Positions 44,677 to 56,676 of a stretch of 64,000 nt of DNA are shown piece after piece; position 1 is the stretch's first letter; every line of letters starts with the position of its first letter. Both the position numbers and the translations under genes were made by a program. The stretch is from Endomicrobium sp. (GTDB lineage Bacteria > Elusimicrobiota > Endomicrobiia > Endomicrobiales > Endomicrobiaceae): the NCBI GenBank assembly GCA_031260705.1, contig JAISLA010000004.1, forward strand, positions 23,068 through 87,067, in the 5' to 3' direction. The notes under the pieces are model-generated. The model was not told where the DNA came from. It did no database searches and saw only the letters and a list, made by a program, of their open reading frames with translations.

Positions 44677-46125
44677 TTAGCCGTAAGGTGTCAGCAGCCG
44701 GAACATATTATTTCTGATGCGCTTTAGAAACGGTAGCGTTTTGCATTCATGAACCGTAGTGAATTTTGCTTTTCTCTTTTTCGATTCGGCAATGGCGGTA
44801 AGTTCTTTTGCCAAATTTTTACTGAATATTTCTATATTGGACTCAAAATTGAGTTTAAAACTTCTTACGTCCCAGTTTGCCGAACCTATAAAAACCCATT
44901 CGCTGTCAACTACGAAAATTTTGCTGTGATCTAGGGGACGCGGCGTACGATAAATTTTTACGCCGCTTTTAACTAAACGCAGGAAATTGGGTTCGACAGC
45001 CCAGTCTATAAAATTGTAGTCGCTTTTATCAGGAATTATTATATCGACATCGACGCCTTTTATTGTGGCCATTTCAAGAGCCGTTAAAATGTTATTTTCC
45101 GGGAGGAAATAAGGCGTTACTATAAGAATTTTTTTTGTTGCGGCGTTTATTGCTCCGTGTGCGATGCGTTCGATAATTCCACTTTCGTTGTCAGGTCCAT
45201 CGGGAATTATCCTTGCGGGAATTGTACCTGTTTCGGTATAGGACAAATCCTTAGATGATGACTGGAACTTTTTACCGGTGACAAATTCCCAGTCATCTTC
45301 AAATATCTCCGCCATCTGGTCGATGACGTGTCCTTTTATCTTAAAGGTAATGTCTAAAATACCGTTTTTCTGGTCGTCAATTAAAACGTTTTTTTTTGAG
45401 AGATTCATTCCTCCGAAAAAGGCCGTTTCTCCGTCGATTATCATAATTTTTCTGTGGTTTCTTAAATTTACAAAAGGTATTGTCACAGGAATATACGGTG
45501 GCAGAAATATAGCGTACTCGAGACCTTTGATTCCGGCAAGTTTTTTTTCTATTGAGCGGTGGAAAAATTTTAAAGTGCCTATGCCATCAATCAGGACTTT
45601 TACTACTGCACCGTTTTTAATTGCAGTTTTAAAAGCCTCCAGAAATTTATCTGTTTCGTCGTCGCAATCAAAAATATAGCTTGAGATTAAAATCTCCTTT
45701 TTTGCGTTTTGTATGATTTTTATCATTTCGGGATAGGCTTCGATGCCGTTTTGCAGAGGCTCTATGGAATTTCCAAAAATAAAATTTTGAGGATATGCGC
45801 TATATCCGAAAGTTATAAACTGTCTGTAATTTTCAGATAAAATTTTAGGAACATTTTCTGCGAAATATTTTTCATAGGCGATGTTCTTTTTTCTTAAGCG
45901 AGTACCTCTTCTTTTTACTCTGTTAATGCCTAAGAATATATACAATATAGTACCTAAAAAAGGAGATAAGAAAACAAGTGCTATCCATCCTATTGAACTT
46001 TTGACGTCATCTTTATGTAGCAATATATGAACGGTCGTTCCTATCGATAAAACTACATATATACCCGCTACAAAGAAAGCTCGTATATCGGAATTGATAA
46101 AGTTTGAAAAGATGTTTATAACCAT
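44677..46125 (-). CDS. cls: Cardiolipin synthase (phospholipase D superfamily)
   Basis: 482 residues; condenses two phosphatidylglycerol molecules to cardiolipin. Two N-terminal transmembrane helices (residues ~13-35 and 44-67), then two HKD motifs: 'NHRKIMIIDGETAFFGGMN' and 'LDHSKIFVVDSEWVFIGSAN'. Both have the H-x-K-x4-D spacing, so the enzyme should be active. Standard length for ClsA-type proteins. Single gene, divergent from aroE. Confidence 0.93.
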   Translation of the reverse strand: MVINIFSNFINSDIRAFFVAGIYVVLSIGTTVHILLHKDDVKSSIGWIALVFLSPFLGTILYIFLGINRVKRRGTRLRKKNIAYEKYFAENVPKILSENYRQFITFGYSAYPQNFIFGNSIEPLQNGIEAYPEMIKIIQNAKKEILISSYIFDCDDETDKFLEAFKTAIKNGAVVKVLIDGIGTLKFFHRSIEKKLAGIKGLEYAIFLPPYIPVTIPFVNLRNHRKIMIIDGETAFFGGMNLSKKNVLIDDQKNGILDITFKIKGHVIDQMAEIFEDDWEFVTGKKFQSSSKDLSYTETGTIPARIIPDGPDNESGIIERIAHGAINAATKKILIVTPYFLPENNILTALEMATIKGVDVDIIIPDKSDYNFIDWAVEPNFLRLVKSGVKIYRTPRPLDHSKIFVVDSEWVFIGSANWDVRSFKLNFESNIEIFSKNLAKELTAIAESKKRKAKFTTVHECKTLPFLKRIRNNMFRLLTPYG

Positions 46126-46290
46126 TGTAATAGTAATAATATATATATTTTAAATACTATCAAAATTGGTTTGTTTTAGCAAAAAATGTGTTTATATATA
46201 TTAATGTCAATTATGCGGTTGTCGTCGTGATTTGATAATCACTGGACTTTATTGTAGAATGTGATAAATTTAATACGCACAGGGGTTGAA

Positions 46291-47112
46291 ATGCTGAATA
46301 CCGAAACAAAATTGTTTGCGATTCTGGGCTATCCGGTAAAACACTCCTTTTCGCCGCAGATGCAGAACAAATGGTTTGAAAAAGAAAATTTGAACTGCGT
46401 TTATCTTGCTTTTGAACCAAAGCCCGAAGACCTTAAAAAGACAGTGGAATCTCTAAAACTTCTCGGATTTCAAGGCGTCAATATAACAATTCCGCATAAA
46501 ATTGAGGTAATGAAATATGTTGACTCTATAGATAAATCCGCAAAAAAAATAGGAAGCGTAAATACGATAGCTTTTAAAGGTGGTAAACTTTACGGATATA
46601 ATACCGATCACTTGGGATTCAGTCAAGATTTGACTGCGAAGAAAGTCAGCTTAAAAAATAAAAATGTTTTAGTAATCGGAGCTGGCGGCGGAGCGAGGGC
46701 GATAGTATATGCTCTGAAAGAAAGTAAAGCGAAAAACATATACATAGCAAACAGAACGCTCAAAAATGCCGAACAGATTGTGAAAATGTTTAAAATAAAA
46801 GCCGTTGACATAAACAAGATTGGAGAAGTGCTTTCGGAAGCAGATTTGCTTGTGAACACTTCTGCCTGCGGAATGAAAAAAACTGACGTTCTTCCTTTTA
46901 AAGCTGATAAAATTAAAAACGGTTTAATCGTGTATGATTTGATTTATAATAAGGTAACGCCTTTTACAAAACTTGCAGAAGATAAGGGATTGAAAATATT
47001 TACGGGTGTAGGAATGCTTATACGGCAGGGTGCCTGCGGATTTAAGATATGGACCGGAAAATATCCTGATATAGGAATTGCTGAACGGCTTTTAAAGGAA
47101 TTTATTGGATAG
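46291..47112 (+). CDS. aroE: Shikimate dehydrogenase
   Basis: 273 residues from the chosen ATG (46291), with ribosome site AGGGG 6-7 bases upstream; the track starts ten codons earlier at a GTG. NADP-dependent reduction of 3-dehydroshikimate in aromatic amino acid synthesis. Motifs: GYPVKHSFSPQMQN (shikimate-binding), NITIPHK (catalytic Lys), NTDHLGF and the NADP loop GAGGGARAI. Full length and intact. Confidence 0.94.
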   Translation: MLNTETKLFAILGYPVKHSFSPQMQNKWFEKENLNCVYLAFEPKPEDLKKTVESLKLLGFQGVNITIPHKIEVMKYVDSIDKSAKKIGSVNTIAFKGGKLYGYNTDHLGFSQDLTAKKVSLKNKNVLVIGAGGGARAIVYALKESKAKNIYIANRTLKNAEQIVKMFKIKAVDINKIGEVLSEADLLVNTSACGMKKTDVLPFKADKIKNGLIVYDLIYNKVTPFTKLAEDKGLKIFTGVGMLIRQGACGFKIWTGKYPDIGIAERLLKEFIG

Positions 47113-47299
47113 TCGGAGCGGTTGTATCTGTCCAGTTTTTTAGAAATCTTATTGTTTCGCCGGGACCTCTGACGTTTTTTTATTTCCCGTGTCGCCGAAC
47201 TGTTGTTTTAAGAGAACTGGTTCTTTTCCCGGAAAAATTTTGTGGGAAAAATATCGTCTTTAATGTTGCTGCGTCTGAATGATATTTGGGGAAATTTAA

Positions 47300-47962
47300 A
47301 TGAAAAACGCCGCAATAATAGCAGCAGCAGGATCTGGTAAAAGGTTTGGCAACAGAGTTTCAAAACAATTTTTGAATCTCAGCAACAAACCGGTGTTTTT
47401 ATGGAGTGTCGAGGCGTTTGCTTCAATAAAAAGTTTTAAACAGATAATTGTGGTTGCGCCGTCTGATATGGTTGAGTCTTTGTCTTTAAAATATAAAACA
47501 GGTTTTGTTTGTACTGCGGGCGGAAATGAGAGATTTGACTCAATAAAAAACGGTCTCGCTCTTATTGGGGACGATATTGATTTTATCGCTGTTCATGATG
47601 CGGCGAGACCGCTTATATCAAAAGAAGATATTTTATCGGTTTTAGAAAAAGCTGCAAAGACAAAAGCTGCTGTTGCGGTTGAGAAGGCAAAAGATACCGT
47701 TAAATTAGTATCTGCCGGTGGAGGATATATATTGAAAACTTTAGATAGAACGATTTTGAGAAATGCACAGACGCCGCAGATTTTTAAAACAGAACTTCTT
47801 AAAAGAGCTTACTCTGAAAAAATATCTGCCGGTACAACTGACGACTCTCGGCTTGTGGAAAATCTTAAAATTAAAGTTTCTGCCGTCGAAACAAAGTTTC
47901 CAAACTTTAAAATAACGACAAAGCAGGATTTTGAATTGGCAGAGAAAATATTAAAATCTTAA
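47300..47962 (+). CDS. ispD: 2-C-methyl-D-erythritol 4-phosphate cytidylyltransferase
   Basis: 220 residues; third step of the MEP isoprenoid pathway. Signature 'AAAGSGKRFGNRVSKQFL' at the N-terminus (CTP loop), VHDAARPLI and TTDDSRLVE. Alone but near ispF (next gene, ~245 bases), the usual pairing. Full length. Confidence 0.96.
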   Translation: MKNAAIIAAAGSGKRFGNRVSKQFLNLSNKPVFLWSVEAFASIKSFKQIIVVAPSDMVESLSLKYKTGFVCTAGGNERFDSIKNGLALIGDDIDFIAVHDAARPLISKEDILSVLEKAAKTKAAVAVEKAKDTVKLVSAGGGYILKTLDRTILRNAQTPQIFKTELLKRAYSEKISAGTTDDSRLVENLKIKVSAVETKFPNFKITTKQDFELAEKILKS

Positions 47963-48207
47963 GTTTTGTCTTTTATGACATTAACATTACTATTTGCCGC
48001 TGTCGTTGGTTTTTTTATGCCAGACCTCTGTTTATTGAAAGTGAAGTAGATGAGATTGTCTGTACTGTTAAAAGATGATAATACGATTCCTTAATATCAA
48101 TAGAAAAAAATTATAGAAATGCTGTTCCTGTCAGGATGGATTAACTCTTCTGCAGTTTGAAGGTTCAATTATCCCGGATTTCAGACAGCGGCGAAAGGCG
48201 ATGGAAA

Positions 48208-48690
48208 ATGTATATCGGTTTTGGATATGACGCTCACAGATTAAAAAAAGGAAGAGAGCTTATTTTGGGTGGGGTTAAAATAGTGGCTTCTGAAGGGCTT
48301 GACGGACACAGCGATGCCGACGTTCTTATACATGCTCTGATGGATGCTCTGCTTGGTGCTGCAGGATTGAACGATATAGGACATTTTTTTCCAGATACGG
48401 ATCCGAAATATAAAGACGTTTCCAGCATTTCTCTTTTGGAATATGTTTATAAAAAGTTAAAAAAACAAAAATTCTCTGTTAATAACGTCGATATTACCGT
48501 AATAGCCGAAGCGCCGAAAATATGTCCTTTTATTAACGATATGAAGGAAAATATTTCAAAAGCGATTGAATTGAAAAAAGAGAGAATTGGAATAAAAGCA
48601 ACTACAAATGAAAAAATGGGTTTTGTCGGACGGGGAAAAGGCATAGCCGTGGCGGCGGTTGCTTCTATAAGTCAGGAGAAAAAAAGATGA
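48208..48690 (+). CDS. ispF: 2-C-methyl-D-erythritol 2,4-cyclodiphosphate synthase
   Basis: 160 residues from the ATG at 48208 ([12 protein letters not shown]); the track start at 48157 adds 17 non-conserved residues. Metal site 'GYDAHRL', [15 protein letters not shown] and [14 protein letters not shown] are intact. Fifth MEP enzyme. Its stop overlaps the cysS ATG by 4 bases (atgA), coupling the two. Confidence 0.95.
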   Translation: MYIGFGYDAHRLKKGRELILGGVKIVASEGLDGHSDADVLIHALMDALLGAAGLNDIGHFFPDTDPKYKDVSSISLLEYVYKKLKKQKFSVNNVDITVIAEAPKICPFINDMKENISKAIELKKERIGIKATTNEKMGFVGRGKGIAVAAVASISQEKKR

Positions 48691-50081
48691 CAATAAAAGT
48701 CCGTAACACTCTTTCAAATAAAAAAGAAGAATTTTATCCGCAGAGGGAAAATTTTGTATCTATGTATGTATGCGGCATAACTCCTTATGATGAAGTGCAT
48801 TTGGGTCATGCAAGAGTTTATGTGGTGTTTGATATTGTAAAAAGGCATCTTTTAAGAAGGGGCTATATAGTAAAACACGTACAAAATTTTACTGATGTTG
48901 ACGACAAAATTATTAAAAGATCGCAGGAAAAAAATATGAAACCCTCAGAACTTGCGCAGATTTACATAGAAGATTATTTTGTTCAAGCTGGAAGATTAAA
49001 CATTTTAAAAGCTGAAAAATATCCGCGTGTCACGCAAATGATTCCGGAAATAATTAATTTTATCAAAGATCTTGTCAGTAAAGGTTTTGCCTATAAACTT
49101 GGCGGCGACATTTACTTTTCTGTTGAAAAGTTTAAAGATTATGGAAAACTGTCAAAGAGAAATCTCAAAGATTTAAGAGCAGGGGCAAGGGTGGATGTAT
49201 GCGACGGGAAAAATTCGGCATTTGATTTTGCGCTGTGGAAAAACACGAAAGAAAACGAACCGCGCGAAGTTGTATGGGAAAGCCCCTGGGGCAAGGGTCG
49301 TCCGGGCTGGCATATAGAATGTTCTGTAATGTCGTCTGAACTGCTTGGTAATACGATAGACATACACGGCGGCGGACAGGATTTAATATTTCCGCACCAT
49401 GAGAACGAAATTGCTCAAAGTGAAGCTAAAACCGGCAAACAATTTGTTAAGTATTGGATACATAACGGTTTTGTTACTATAAACAAAGAAAAAATGTCAA
49501 AATCTCTGAACAACTTTTTTACGTTAAAAGCAATTTTTGAAAAATATAGTCCTCGTGTTGTGCGTTATTATCTTTTAATGCAGCAGTATTCAAGTCCGTT
49601 GGATTTTTCTGATGCGGGTATTGAGTCTGCAAAAAACACTTTACAAGGAATGGACGACACTTATCTGAGACTTATTTCGTCCGTTAAAGAATCTGCCGCA
49701 GAAATAACTGATAAGGATTTATCGGATTTACAGGAAAATTTTTTAAACGCTCTTGACGATAATTTCAACTCCGAAAAAGCCCTGTCTTATCTTCACGAAC
49801 TGAAAGGTCTTATATCAAAAGGGCTTCTTATTGCAGGCAGAGAAAGACTTTCGCAGCTGAAAAAACTCTTTGAAGATTTTGCCGGAACGTCTTTGGGTAT
49901 TGTGTTGCCTGAAGAACAAAATACGGACGAAAGTTTACAGAATCTTTTGAAAGAGAGAAATGATGCGAGAAAAAATAAAAACTGGGCTGAATCTGACAGA
50001 CTTAGAAAACTTATAGATGAAAAAGGATATAAAATATCTGATAATAAAGACGGCAGTTCTTTGCTGGTGAAAAAGGTTTGA
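48687..50081 (+). CDS. cysS: Cysteinyl-tRNA synthetase
   Basis: 464 residues, class I aaRS. HIGH-like motif as HLGH ([12 protein letters not shown]), zinc ligand Cys in YVCGITPYD, and the KMSKS loop as [10 protein letters not shown]; anticodon-binding C-terminal domain present. Overlaps ispF start/stop (4 bases). The ispDF-cysS arrangement is common in bacteria. Intact. Confidence 0.97.
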   Translation: MTIKVRNTLSNKKEEFYPQRENFVSMYVCGITPYDEVHLGHARVYVVFDIVKRHLLRRGYIVKHVQNFTDVDDKIIKRSQEKNMKPSELAQIYIEDYFVQAGRLNILKAEKYPRVTQMIPEIINFIKDLVSKGFAYKLGGDIYFSVEKFKDYGKLSKRNLKDLRAGARVDVCDGKNSAFDFALWKNTKENEPREVVWESPWGKGRPGWHIECSVMSSELLGNTIDIHGGGQDLIFPHHENEIAQSEAKTGKQFVKYWIHNGFVTINKEKMSKSLNNFFTLKAIFEKYSPRVVRYYLLMQQYSSPLDFSDAGIESAKNTLQGMDDTYLRLISSVKESAAEITDKDLSDLQENFLNALDDNFNSEKALSYLHELKGLISKGLLIAGRERLSQLKKLFEDFAGTSLGIVLPEEQNTDESLQNLLKERNDARKNKNWAESDRLRKLIDEKGYKISDNKDGSSLLVKKV

Positions 50082-50194
50082 TTTTTGCCTGCAAATCGGT
50101 AAAACAAATGAAACAATATATATCGACTATGAATCGAATCGTCATGTCGCTGAAATTTTATTTTGTAGGCAGCAGCAGAAAAAAAGAACTTTAA

Positions 50195-50950
50195 ATGTAC
50201 AGCAAAAATAACAGTCAGTCATCGGAAAACGTTATTTGCGGGCGTAATCCGGTTTTGGAGCTTCTTAAAGCCGGCAGACGTACGGTAAATAAAATAATGA
50301 TTTCTAGGACTGCAAGAGGAGCGGCAGTTTCAGAGATTATTAATCTTGCAAAACAAAAGGGCATAGTCTTGCATAGCGTTCCGCCGGAAAAACTCGACAA
50401 ATTTTCTGAAAGTTCGCAAGGGATAGTCGCGGAAGTTTCTCCCGTGCAATATACAGAACTGTCGGATTTAATTGAAAAATCAAAAAAATCTCTAAAACCA
50501 CTGCTTGTAATCTTAGACGGCATTGAAGATCCGCATAATTTGGGTGCAATTATAAGGAACTGTGTAGCTTTCGGTGCGGACGGAGTTATAATACCTAAAT
50601 GGAGAGCTGTTGGAATAAATGAGACCGTGTCGAAATCTTCTGCCGGAGCAGTCGAACATATTTCAATATCGAGGGTTGCAAATACAAATCAAGCCATAGG
50701 TTTATTGAAAGAGAATGGTTTTTGGGTAGTCAGCGCCGAAAACGGGGGACGAATACTTGAAAAAATCGATTTGTCATTCCCGCTTACGGTAATAATAGGA
50801 AGCGAAGGTTTTGGTCTCCATAGTTTAACAAAGAAAAACAGCGATTTTTTAATATCCATTCCGCAGGAAAATACAATATCTTCATTAAATGCGTCATGCG
50901 CATCGGCTATTATTCTGTATGAAATAGCAAAGAAACGGAAAATAAGCTGA
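50195..50950 (+). CDS. rlmB: 23S rRNA (guanosine-2'-O)-methyltransferase RlmB
   Basis: 251 residues. N-terminal L30e-like domain ('CGRNPVLELLKAGRRTVNKI'), then the SpoU/SPOUT knot: DGIEDPHNLGAIIRN, PKWRAVGINETVSKSS and GSEGFGLH, with the final SLNASCASAI. Methylates G2251 in 23S rRNA. Full length. Often found beside cysS, as here. Confidence 0.93.
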   Translation: MYSKNNSQSSENVICGRNPVLELLKAGRRTVNKIMISRTARGAAVSEIINLAKQKGIVLHSVPPEKLDKFSESSQGIVAEVSPVQYTELSDLIEKSKKSLKPLLVILDGIEDPHNLGAIIRNCVAFGADGVIIPKWRAVGINETVSKSSAGAVEHISISRVANTNQAIGLLKENGFWVVSAENGGRILEKIDLSFPLTVIIGSEGFGLHSLTKKNSDFLISIPQENTISSLNASCASAIILYEIAKKRKIS

Positions 50951-51027
50951 TGGCAATCAGTCCAGATTAATATAAGTCTTTCGGGCTGTTTTCTTTATTT
51001 TATTTATGTATGAGATGTTTATTAAGA

Positions 51028-51056
51028 TTGCTTTTTTGTATTTAAAAGTGTATAAT
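51028..51056 (+). promoter_or_regulatory. Candidate sigma70 promoter upstream of rplM-rpsI
   Basis: TTGCTT (51028-51033), 17-base spacer, TATAAT (51051-51056), about 190 bases before rplM. A second -10-like TATAAT is at 51215-51220, 25 bases before the gene, with TTGTCG at 51194 (15-base spacing). Either or both could drive the ribosomal operon. Confidence 0.4.
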
Positions 51057-51244
51057 ATCAATCAGTTATGACTGTTAAAAAGTTTGGTTTCCCCGATTAA
51101 ATTTTAACAGGCAGGCGATGAAATGTGGTTTGCGGCGGTTATAAAGATTTGGTTGATTCTATGATTGGGAATTTTTATGATGCCTGTCTTATTTTGTCGC
51201 GGCAGTAAAAGCGGTATAATTTTTATGGGACAGGATTTTGAAAG

Positions 51245-51676
51245 ATGAATAAAAAGACTTTTTTACCAAAACAGGATGCAATTGAAAGAAAATGGCACTT
51301 GATAGATGCCGATGGAAAAATTTTAGGAAGACTTGCAGTTAAAATAGCGGAACTTTTAAGAGGGAAAAATAAAGTTTTCTATACAAATCATATAGACTGT
51401 GGTGATTTCGTACTTGTGACAAATGCAAGTAAAATTGTTCTTACGGGAAAAAAACTTGACCAGAAAACATATTTTACCTATTCGGGATATCCCGGCGGAG
51501 CAAAACTGACTCCTTATTCTGTTTTGATGGCTAAAAGTCCTGAAAAAGCTTTGTTTGCTGCAGTTAAGGGAATGCTTCCCAAAAATAAGCTTGCAGACAA
51601 ACAGATTACAAGACTTAAAGTATTTAAAGACGACAAACATACGCACGCTGCACAGGTTGTGGCATCGGCAAAGTAA
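51245..51676 (+). CDS. rplM: Large ribosomal subunit protein uL13
   Basis: 143 residues. Core 'WHLIDADGKILGRLAVKIAE' and 'YFTYSGYPGGAKL' identify L13, an early 50S assembly protein. Followed after 12 bases by rpsI, the conserved order. Intact. Confidence 0.97.
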   Translation: MNKKTFLPKQDAIERKWHLIDADGKILGRLAVKIAELLRGKNKVFYTNHIDCGDFVLVTNASKIVLTGKKLDQKTYFTYSGYPGGAKLTPYSVLMAKSPEKALFAAVKGMLPKNKLADKQITRLKVFKDDKHTHAAQVVASAK

Positions 51677-51688
51677 AGAGGAGAGAGA

Positions 51689-52084
51689 ATGAGCAATATT
51701 TTTTATGCAAGCACGGGACGCAGGAAAAATGCGGTTGCTAAAATGAAAATTTCCGACGGCATCGGCAAAATTATAATTAATAATAAAACTATAGATGAAT
51801 ATTTTGGCGGTTTGGAAAGACTTAAAAAAGTAGCTTTAAAACCTTTTGATTTTTGGAACGGTAGAGGAAATTATAATTTTTATGTCAATGTTAAAGGTGG
51901 CGGAATAAGCGGTCAGGCGGGAGCTATAAGCCATAGCTTAGCAAGAACAATTTTAAGACTTGATGAACCGTCAAGAGCGGCATTGAAAAAAGAAGGTTTT
52001 TTGACCAGAGATTCCAGGATGGTGGAAAGGAAGAAAGCCGGAAGACCAAAAGCGAGAAAACGTTTCCAGTTCTCAAAACGTTGA
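51689..52084 (+). CDS. rpsI: Small ribosomal subunit protein uS9
   Basis: 131 residues. Ends with KARKRFQFSKR, the conserved C-terminal tail that reaches the P-site tRNA; N-terminal 'STGRRKNAVAKMKI' matches S9. Ribosome site gaggagag upstream. Intact. Confidence 0.97.
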   Translation: MSNIFYASTGRRKNAVAKMKISDGIGKIIINNKTIDEYFGGLERLKKVALKPFDFWNGRGNYNFYVNVKGGGISGQAGAISHSLARTILRLDEPSRAALKKEGFLTRDSRMVERKKAGRPKARKRFQFSKR

Positions 52085-52633
52085 GAAATGGTTCTTTTTG
52101 CATAATTGACGTCAGTCTTAATATGTCTGTGAAACTCTCATTTCTGTTATGCTGAAAATCACAAAACTTGTTACAGGTAAAAGTACTTTTAATGTGTGTA
52201 TCAATTCTCATTTCTGTCATGTTGAAGGGGACGAAGTCCTCGAAACATCCAGTCTTTTTTTAGATTTTTTGAGAAACAAAAGACCCAAAAAGTGATATTC
52301 CCAAAAGAAGCCGCTGAAATTAAAAGACTTTTTTATTTAAGACTGCAAACGTAAATTTTTCAATTATTGTATAAGATTGCAAAGGATATCAAAAGAGATA
52401 AAAGAATAGTATAACTTCACCGGCAGCAAAACCATATTTTTGTCTATGGCGGCTGCAGATATGATTTGAAGCATAAATAGGAAGAATTTTATTACAGAGG
52501 CTTTGCGATTGGAGGCTTTTACAGCCAGCGGAAAAATATGCTCAGAATCGCATTATATAATAAAAAATGAGATTAAATTGTCTAAACGTATTAAACTTGC
52601 TATTATCCATGTTGCCATTTAGAATATGGATTA
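52085..52633. other. 549-base gap with a dispersed repeat
   Basis: No gene. Holds the second copy of the dispersed repeat (52214-52260), preceded 70 bases earlier (52137-52156) by a partial match to its first 20 bases (CTCATTTCTGTTATGCTGAA versus CTCATTTCTGTCATGTTGAA). Rest is AT-rich. Converging transcripts (rpsI and guaB) end here. Confidence 0.5.
52214..52260. repeat. Dispersed intergenic repeat, copy 2
   Basis: 47 bases nearly identical to 17413-17458 (CTGTCATGTTGAAG...CCAGTCTTTTTT). A partial third element lies 77 bases upstream (52137-52156). Confidence 0.75.
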
Positions 52634-54109
<1,476 letters not shown>

Positions 54110-54149
54110 TTATCTATTTAAGCACATTAGTACAGGTGTTTGCAAGATA

Positions 54150-54180
54150 AAACAAAAAATCCTGCTGTTTAAGCAGGATT
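54150..54180 (-). terminator. Rho-independent terminator after tRNA-Asn
   Basis: On the minus strand the 9-base stem AATCCTGCT/AGCAGGATT with a 5-base loop (54158-54180) is followed by TTTTTTGTTTT. It ends the tRNA-Asn transcript about 22 bases downstream of the tRNA. Confidence 0.8.
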
Positions 54181-54201
54181 GGTATGTCTTGGAATTAAAA
54201 G

Positions 54202-54273
54202 CTCCGACGGCTGGACTCGAACCAGCAACCGATCGGTTAACAGCCGATTGCTCTACCATTGAGCTACGTCGGA
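54202..54273 (-). tRNA. tRNA-Asn (anticodon GTT)
   Basis: On the minus strand: acceptor TCCGACG/CGTCGGA, D arm GCTC-GAGC, anticodon arm ATCGG-CTGTTAA-CCGAT (anticodon GTT), and T arm GCTGG-TTCGAGT-CCAGC. The discriminator is G and the genome does not encode CCA (GCTT follows). All four stems pair without mismatch. Confidence 0.95.
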
Positions 54274-54769
54274 ACTAAGCGTCTTTTTTATAGTCAATTA
54301 AATTATATTAATTATATCTATTTAAAAAAAAATTTCAAGTTTCCGCTCCGGTTAAATATAATAATATGCGTAAAATCAGGACATAATATCTAAAGGAATT
54401 TCCGGACTTGAAGAAACCGGATTATTATTAATTTAGAGCGACATTTTCCCTGTTTTTTTACTGCAACCGCCGCAACATACAAATATATAAATGGTAGTAG
54501 AGCATATTAAACTACTTCCTTAAAGTTTCTGAAAAAAGAGTATTCACACAATGTTACAATAAAAAGCGGGGAACAGTAAATATACTACATTTCATTTATT
54601 TTTTTGTATTTTTTAAATAGAATAATTAAATCCGCTTGATTTATACATATACATATGAATAAAGATTTGATATAATGCCTAGCAAAATATCAATTATACA
54701 TATATACATAAATAATCAAATCGAAAAAAGGCAAGAATTTTGTAAAATAAGTAAGAAACGGAGTTTTAA
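54274..54769. other. Intergenic leader between tRNA-Asn and ilvD
   Basis: No gene. Very AT-rich. Near the 3' end two copies of a TATACATATACATA-like motif (54642-54655 and 54695-54710) flank a good -10 (TATAAT at 54671-54676). I saw no T-box (no conserved TGGNACCGCG) or leader peptide. Confidence 0.5.
54648..54676 (+). promoter_or_regulatory. Probable ilvD promoter with flanking direct repeats
   Basis: TATACA (54648-54653), 17-base spacer, TATAAT (54671-54676) with an upstream TG-like extension (TTGA). The start of transcription would be ~90 bases before the ilvD ATG. The repeated ATACATATATACATA motif around it could be a repressor operator; this is inference. Confidence 0.4.
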
Positions 54770-56419
54770 ATGAGAAGCGATCAAATAAAAAGAGGCGCGG
54801 TGAGAGCGCCTAACAGATGTTTATTGTATTCTACAGGAATAAGTCCAGGAGATTTAGATAAACCTTTTATAGGTATTGCTTCGTCATTTACGGATTTAGT
54901 TCCGGGTCATGTTGCAATGCGCGATTTGGAAAGATATATAGAAAGAGGTATTGCCGCCGGCGGCGGAGTTCCTTTTATTTTCGGCGCTCCTGCGGTATGC
55001 GATGGCATAGCTATGGGACATAGTGGCATGCATTACTCGCTTGGTTCAAGAGAAATAATTGCCGATTTAGTGGAAACTGTTGCAAACGCACACATGTTAG
55101 ATGGTCTTATTCTTTTATCAAATTGCGATAAAGTTACGCCGGGAATGCTTATGGCTGCTGCAAGACTTAACATACCCGCGATTGTTGTTACTGCAGGTGC
55201 TATGATGACTGGAATGTATGATAAAAAAAGACGCTCTATGGTAAGGGATACTTTTGAAGCGGTCGGGCAGTTTCAAGCTGGCAAAATTACCGAAAAACGG
55301 CTTTCGGAGCTGGAAATGGCAGCATGTCCCGGAGCTGGCGCATGTCAGGGGATGTATACCGCCAATACTATGGCGTGTTTAACTGAGACAATGGGAATGT
55401 CTATGCGGGGCTGCGCAGCGGCGCTTGCTGTCAGCGCAAAGAAAAAGAGAATTGCTTATGAATCGGGTATGAGGGTTGTTGAACTTGTAAAAAAAGATGT
55501 AAAGCCGCGCGATATTTTGACACTTGATGCTTTTAAAAATGCAATTACCGCAGATATGGCTTTAGGAGGCTCTACAAATACAGTTTTGCATCTTCCTGCT
55601 ATAGCTAATGAAGCAGGAATAAAACTGCCTTTAGAATTATTTGACGAGATTTCTAAGAAAACTCCTCAGATTGCCTGTTTGGAGCCGGCGGGGGACCACT
55701 ATATGGAAGATTTAGATAATGCAGGCGGAATGTCTGCGGTGCTTTTTGCAATTCAGAAAAGTTTGGTGCATTCTAAAACAGTATCGGGATCTGATATAAT
55801 TGAAATTGCAAATTCGGCTGAAATATTGGATGAGTATGTCATAAGAGCGAAAAATCCTTATAAACCCGAAGGCGGCATCGCGATTTTGAGAGGAAATATT
55901 GCTCCGCGCGGATGTGTTGTTAAACAGGCTGCCGTAAGCGAAAAAATGAAAGTTTTTTCGGGCAGAGCGCGCGTGTTTAATTCTGAAGATGATGCTATGA
56001 AAGCAATACTTGATAATAAAATTGTTTCAGGTGATGTTGTCGTTATAAGATATGAGGGACCCGCAGGCGGTCCGGGAATGAGAGAAATGCTAAGTCCTAC
56101 GAGCGCGTTGCACGGTATGGGTTTAAGCGATTCGGTTGCGCTTCTTACCGATGGACGTTTTTCCGGCGGAACAAGGGGACCCTGCATAGGACATATTTCT
56201 CCTGAAGCAGTGGCAGGCGGTGCAATAGGTGCGATTAATGAGGGTGACACAATAAATATCAACATACCCGAAAGAACATTAAATGTTGAATTGACAGACG
56301 ATGAAATAAAGGCGAGAATTGACAATATTATAAAGCCGGAACCTAAAATCAAAACCGGTTATATGGCGCGTTATGCTAAGCTAGTGCAGTCGGCAGATAC
56401 TGGAGCTATATTGAAATAG
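54770..56419 (+). CDS. ilvD: Dihydroxy-acid dehydratase
   Basis: 549 residues; Fe-S enzyme converting dihydroxy-acids to 2-keto acids in valine and isoleucine synthesis. Cluster cysteines appear in SNCDKVTPG and '[16 protein letters not shown]' and the first in [14 protein letters not shown]. Full length and intact. It starts the ilvD-ilvB-ilvN-ilvC cluster; 257 bases separate it from ilvB. Confidence 0.97.
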   Translation: MRSDQIKRGAVRAPNRCLLYSTGISPGDLDKPFIGIASSFTDLVPGHVAMRDLERYIERGIAAGGGVPFIFGAPAVCDGIAMGHSGMHYSLGSREIIADLVETVANAHMLDGLILLSNCDKVTPGMLMAAARLNIPAIVVTAGAMMTGMYDKKRRSMVRDTFEAVGQFQAGKITEKRLSELEMAACPGAGACQGMYTANTMACLTETMGMSMRGCAAALAVSAKKKRIAYESGMRVVELVKKDVKPRDILTLDAFKNAITADMALGGSTNTVLHLPAIANEAGIKLPLELFDEISKKTPQIACLEPAGDHYMEDLDNAGGMSAVLFAIQKSLVHSKTVSGSDIIEIANSAEILDEYVIRAKNPYKPEGGIAILRGNIAPRGCVVKQAAVSEKMKVFSGRARVFNSEDDAMKAILDNKIVSGDVVVIRYEGPAGGPGMREMLSPTSALHGMGLSDSVALLTDGRFSGGTRGPCIGHISPEAVAGGAIGAINEGDTININIPERTLNVELTDDEIKARIDNIIKPEPKIKTGYMARYAKLVQSADTGAILK

Positions 56420-56676
56420 AATGAAATATTATCAAAATTTAATGCTGTTAAAGATTGAAAAATCAGCTAAATACGAAGTTTTGAATACGGTAATGTAAAT
56501 TACAGCTGAATGTCTTGATTTGTCCGCGTTATGTCGTGCTTAATAACAAATATTTGTCTTGTCGTTTGGAAAAACAAAGACAAACTCTGGGCTGTTCCCT
56601 CAGTAAATGATTTCTTTTGTGTAATTAAATAAAGTCAATTTATTATTTATGTAAGGTAAAAAATAAGGATTATAGT

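Noticed and set aside
55858-56352. Antisense ORF opposite ilvD
   Set aside because: Shadow; ilvD is clearly the coding strand.
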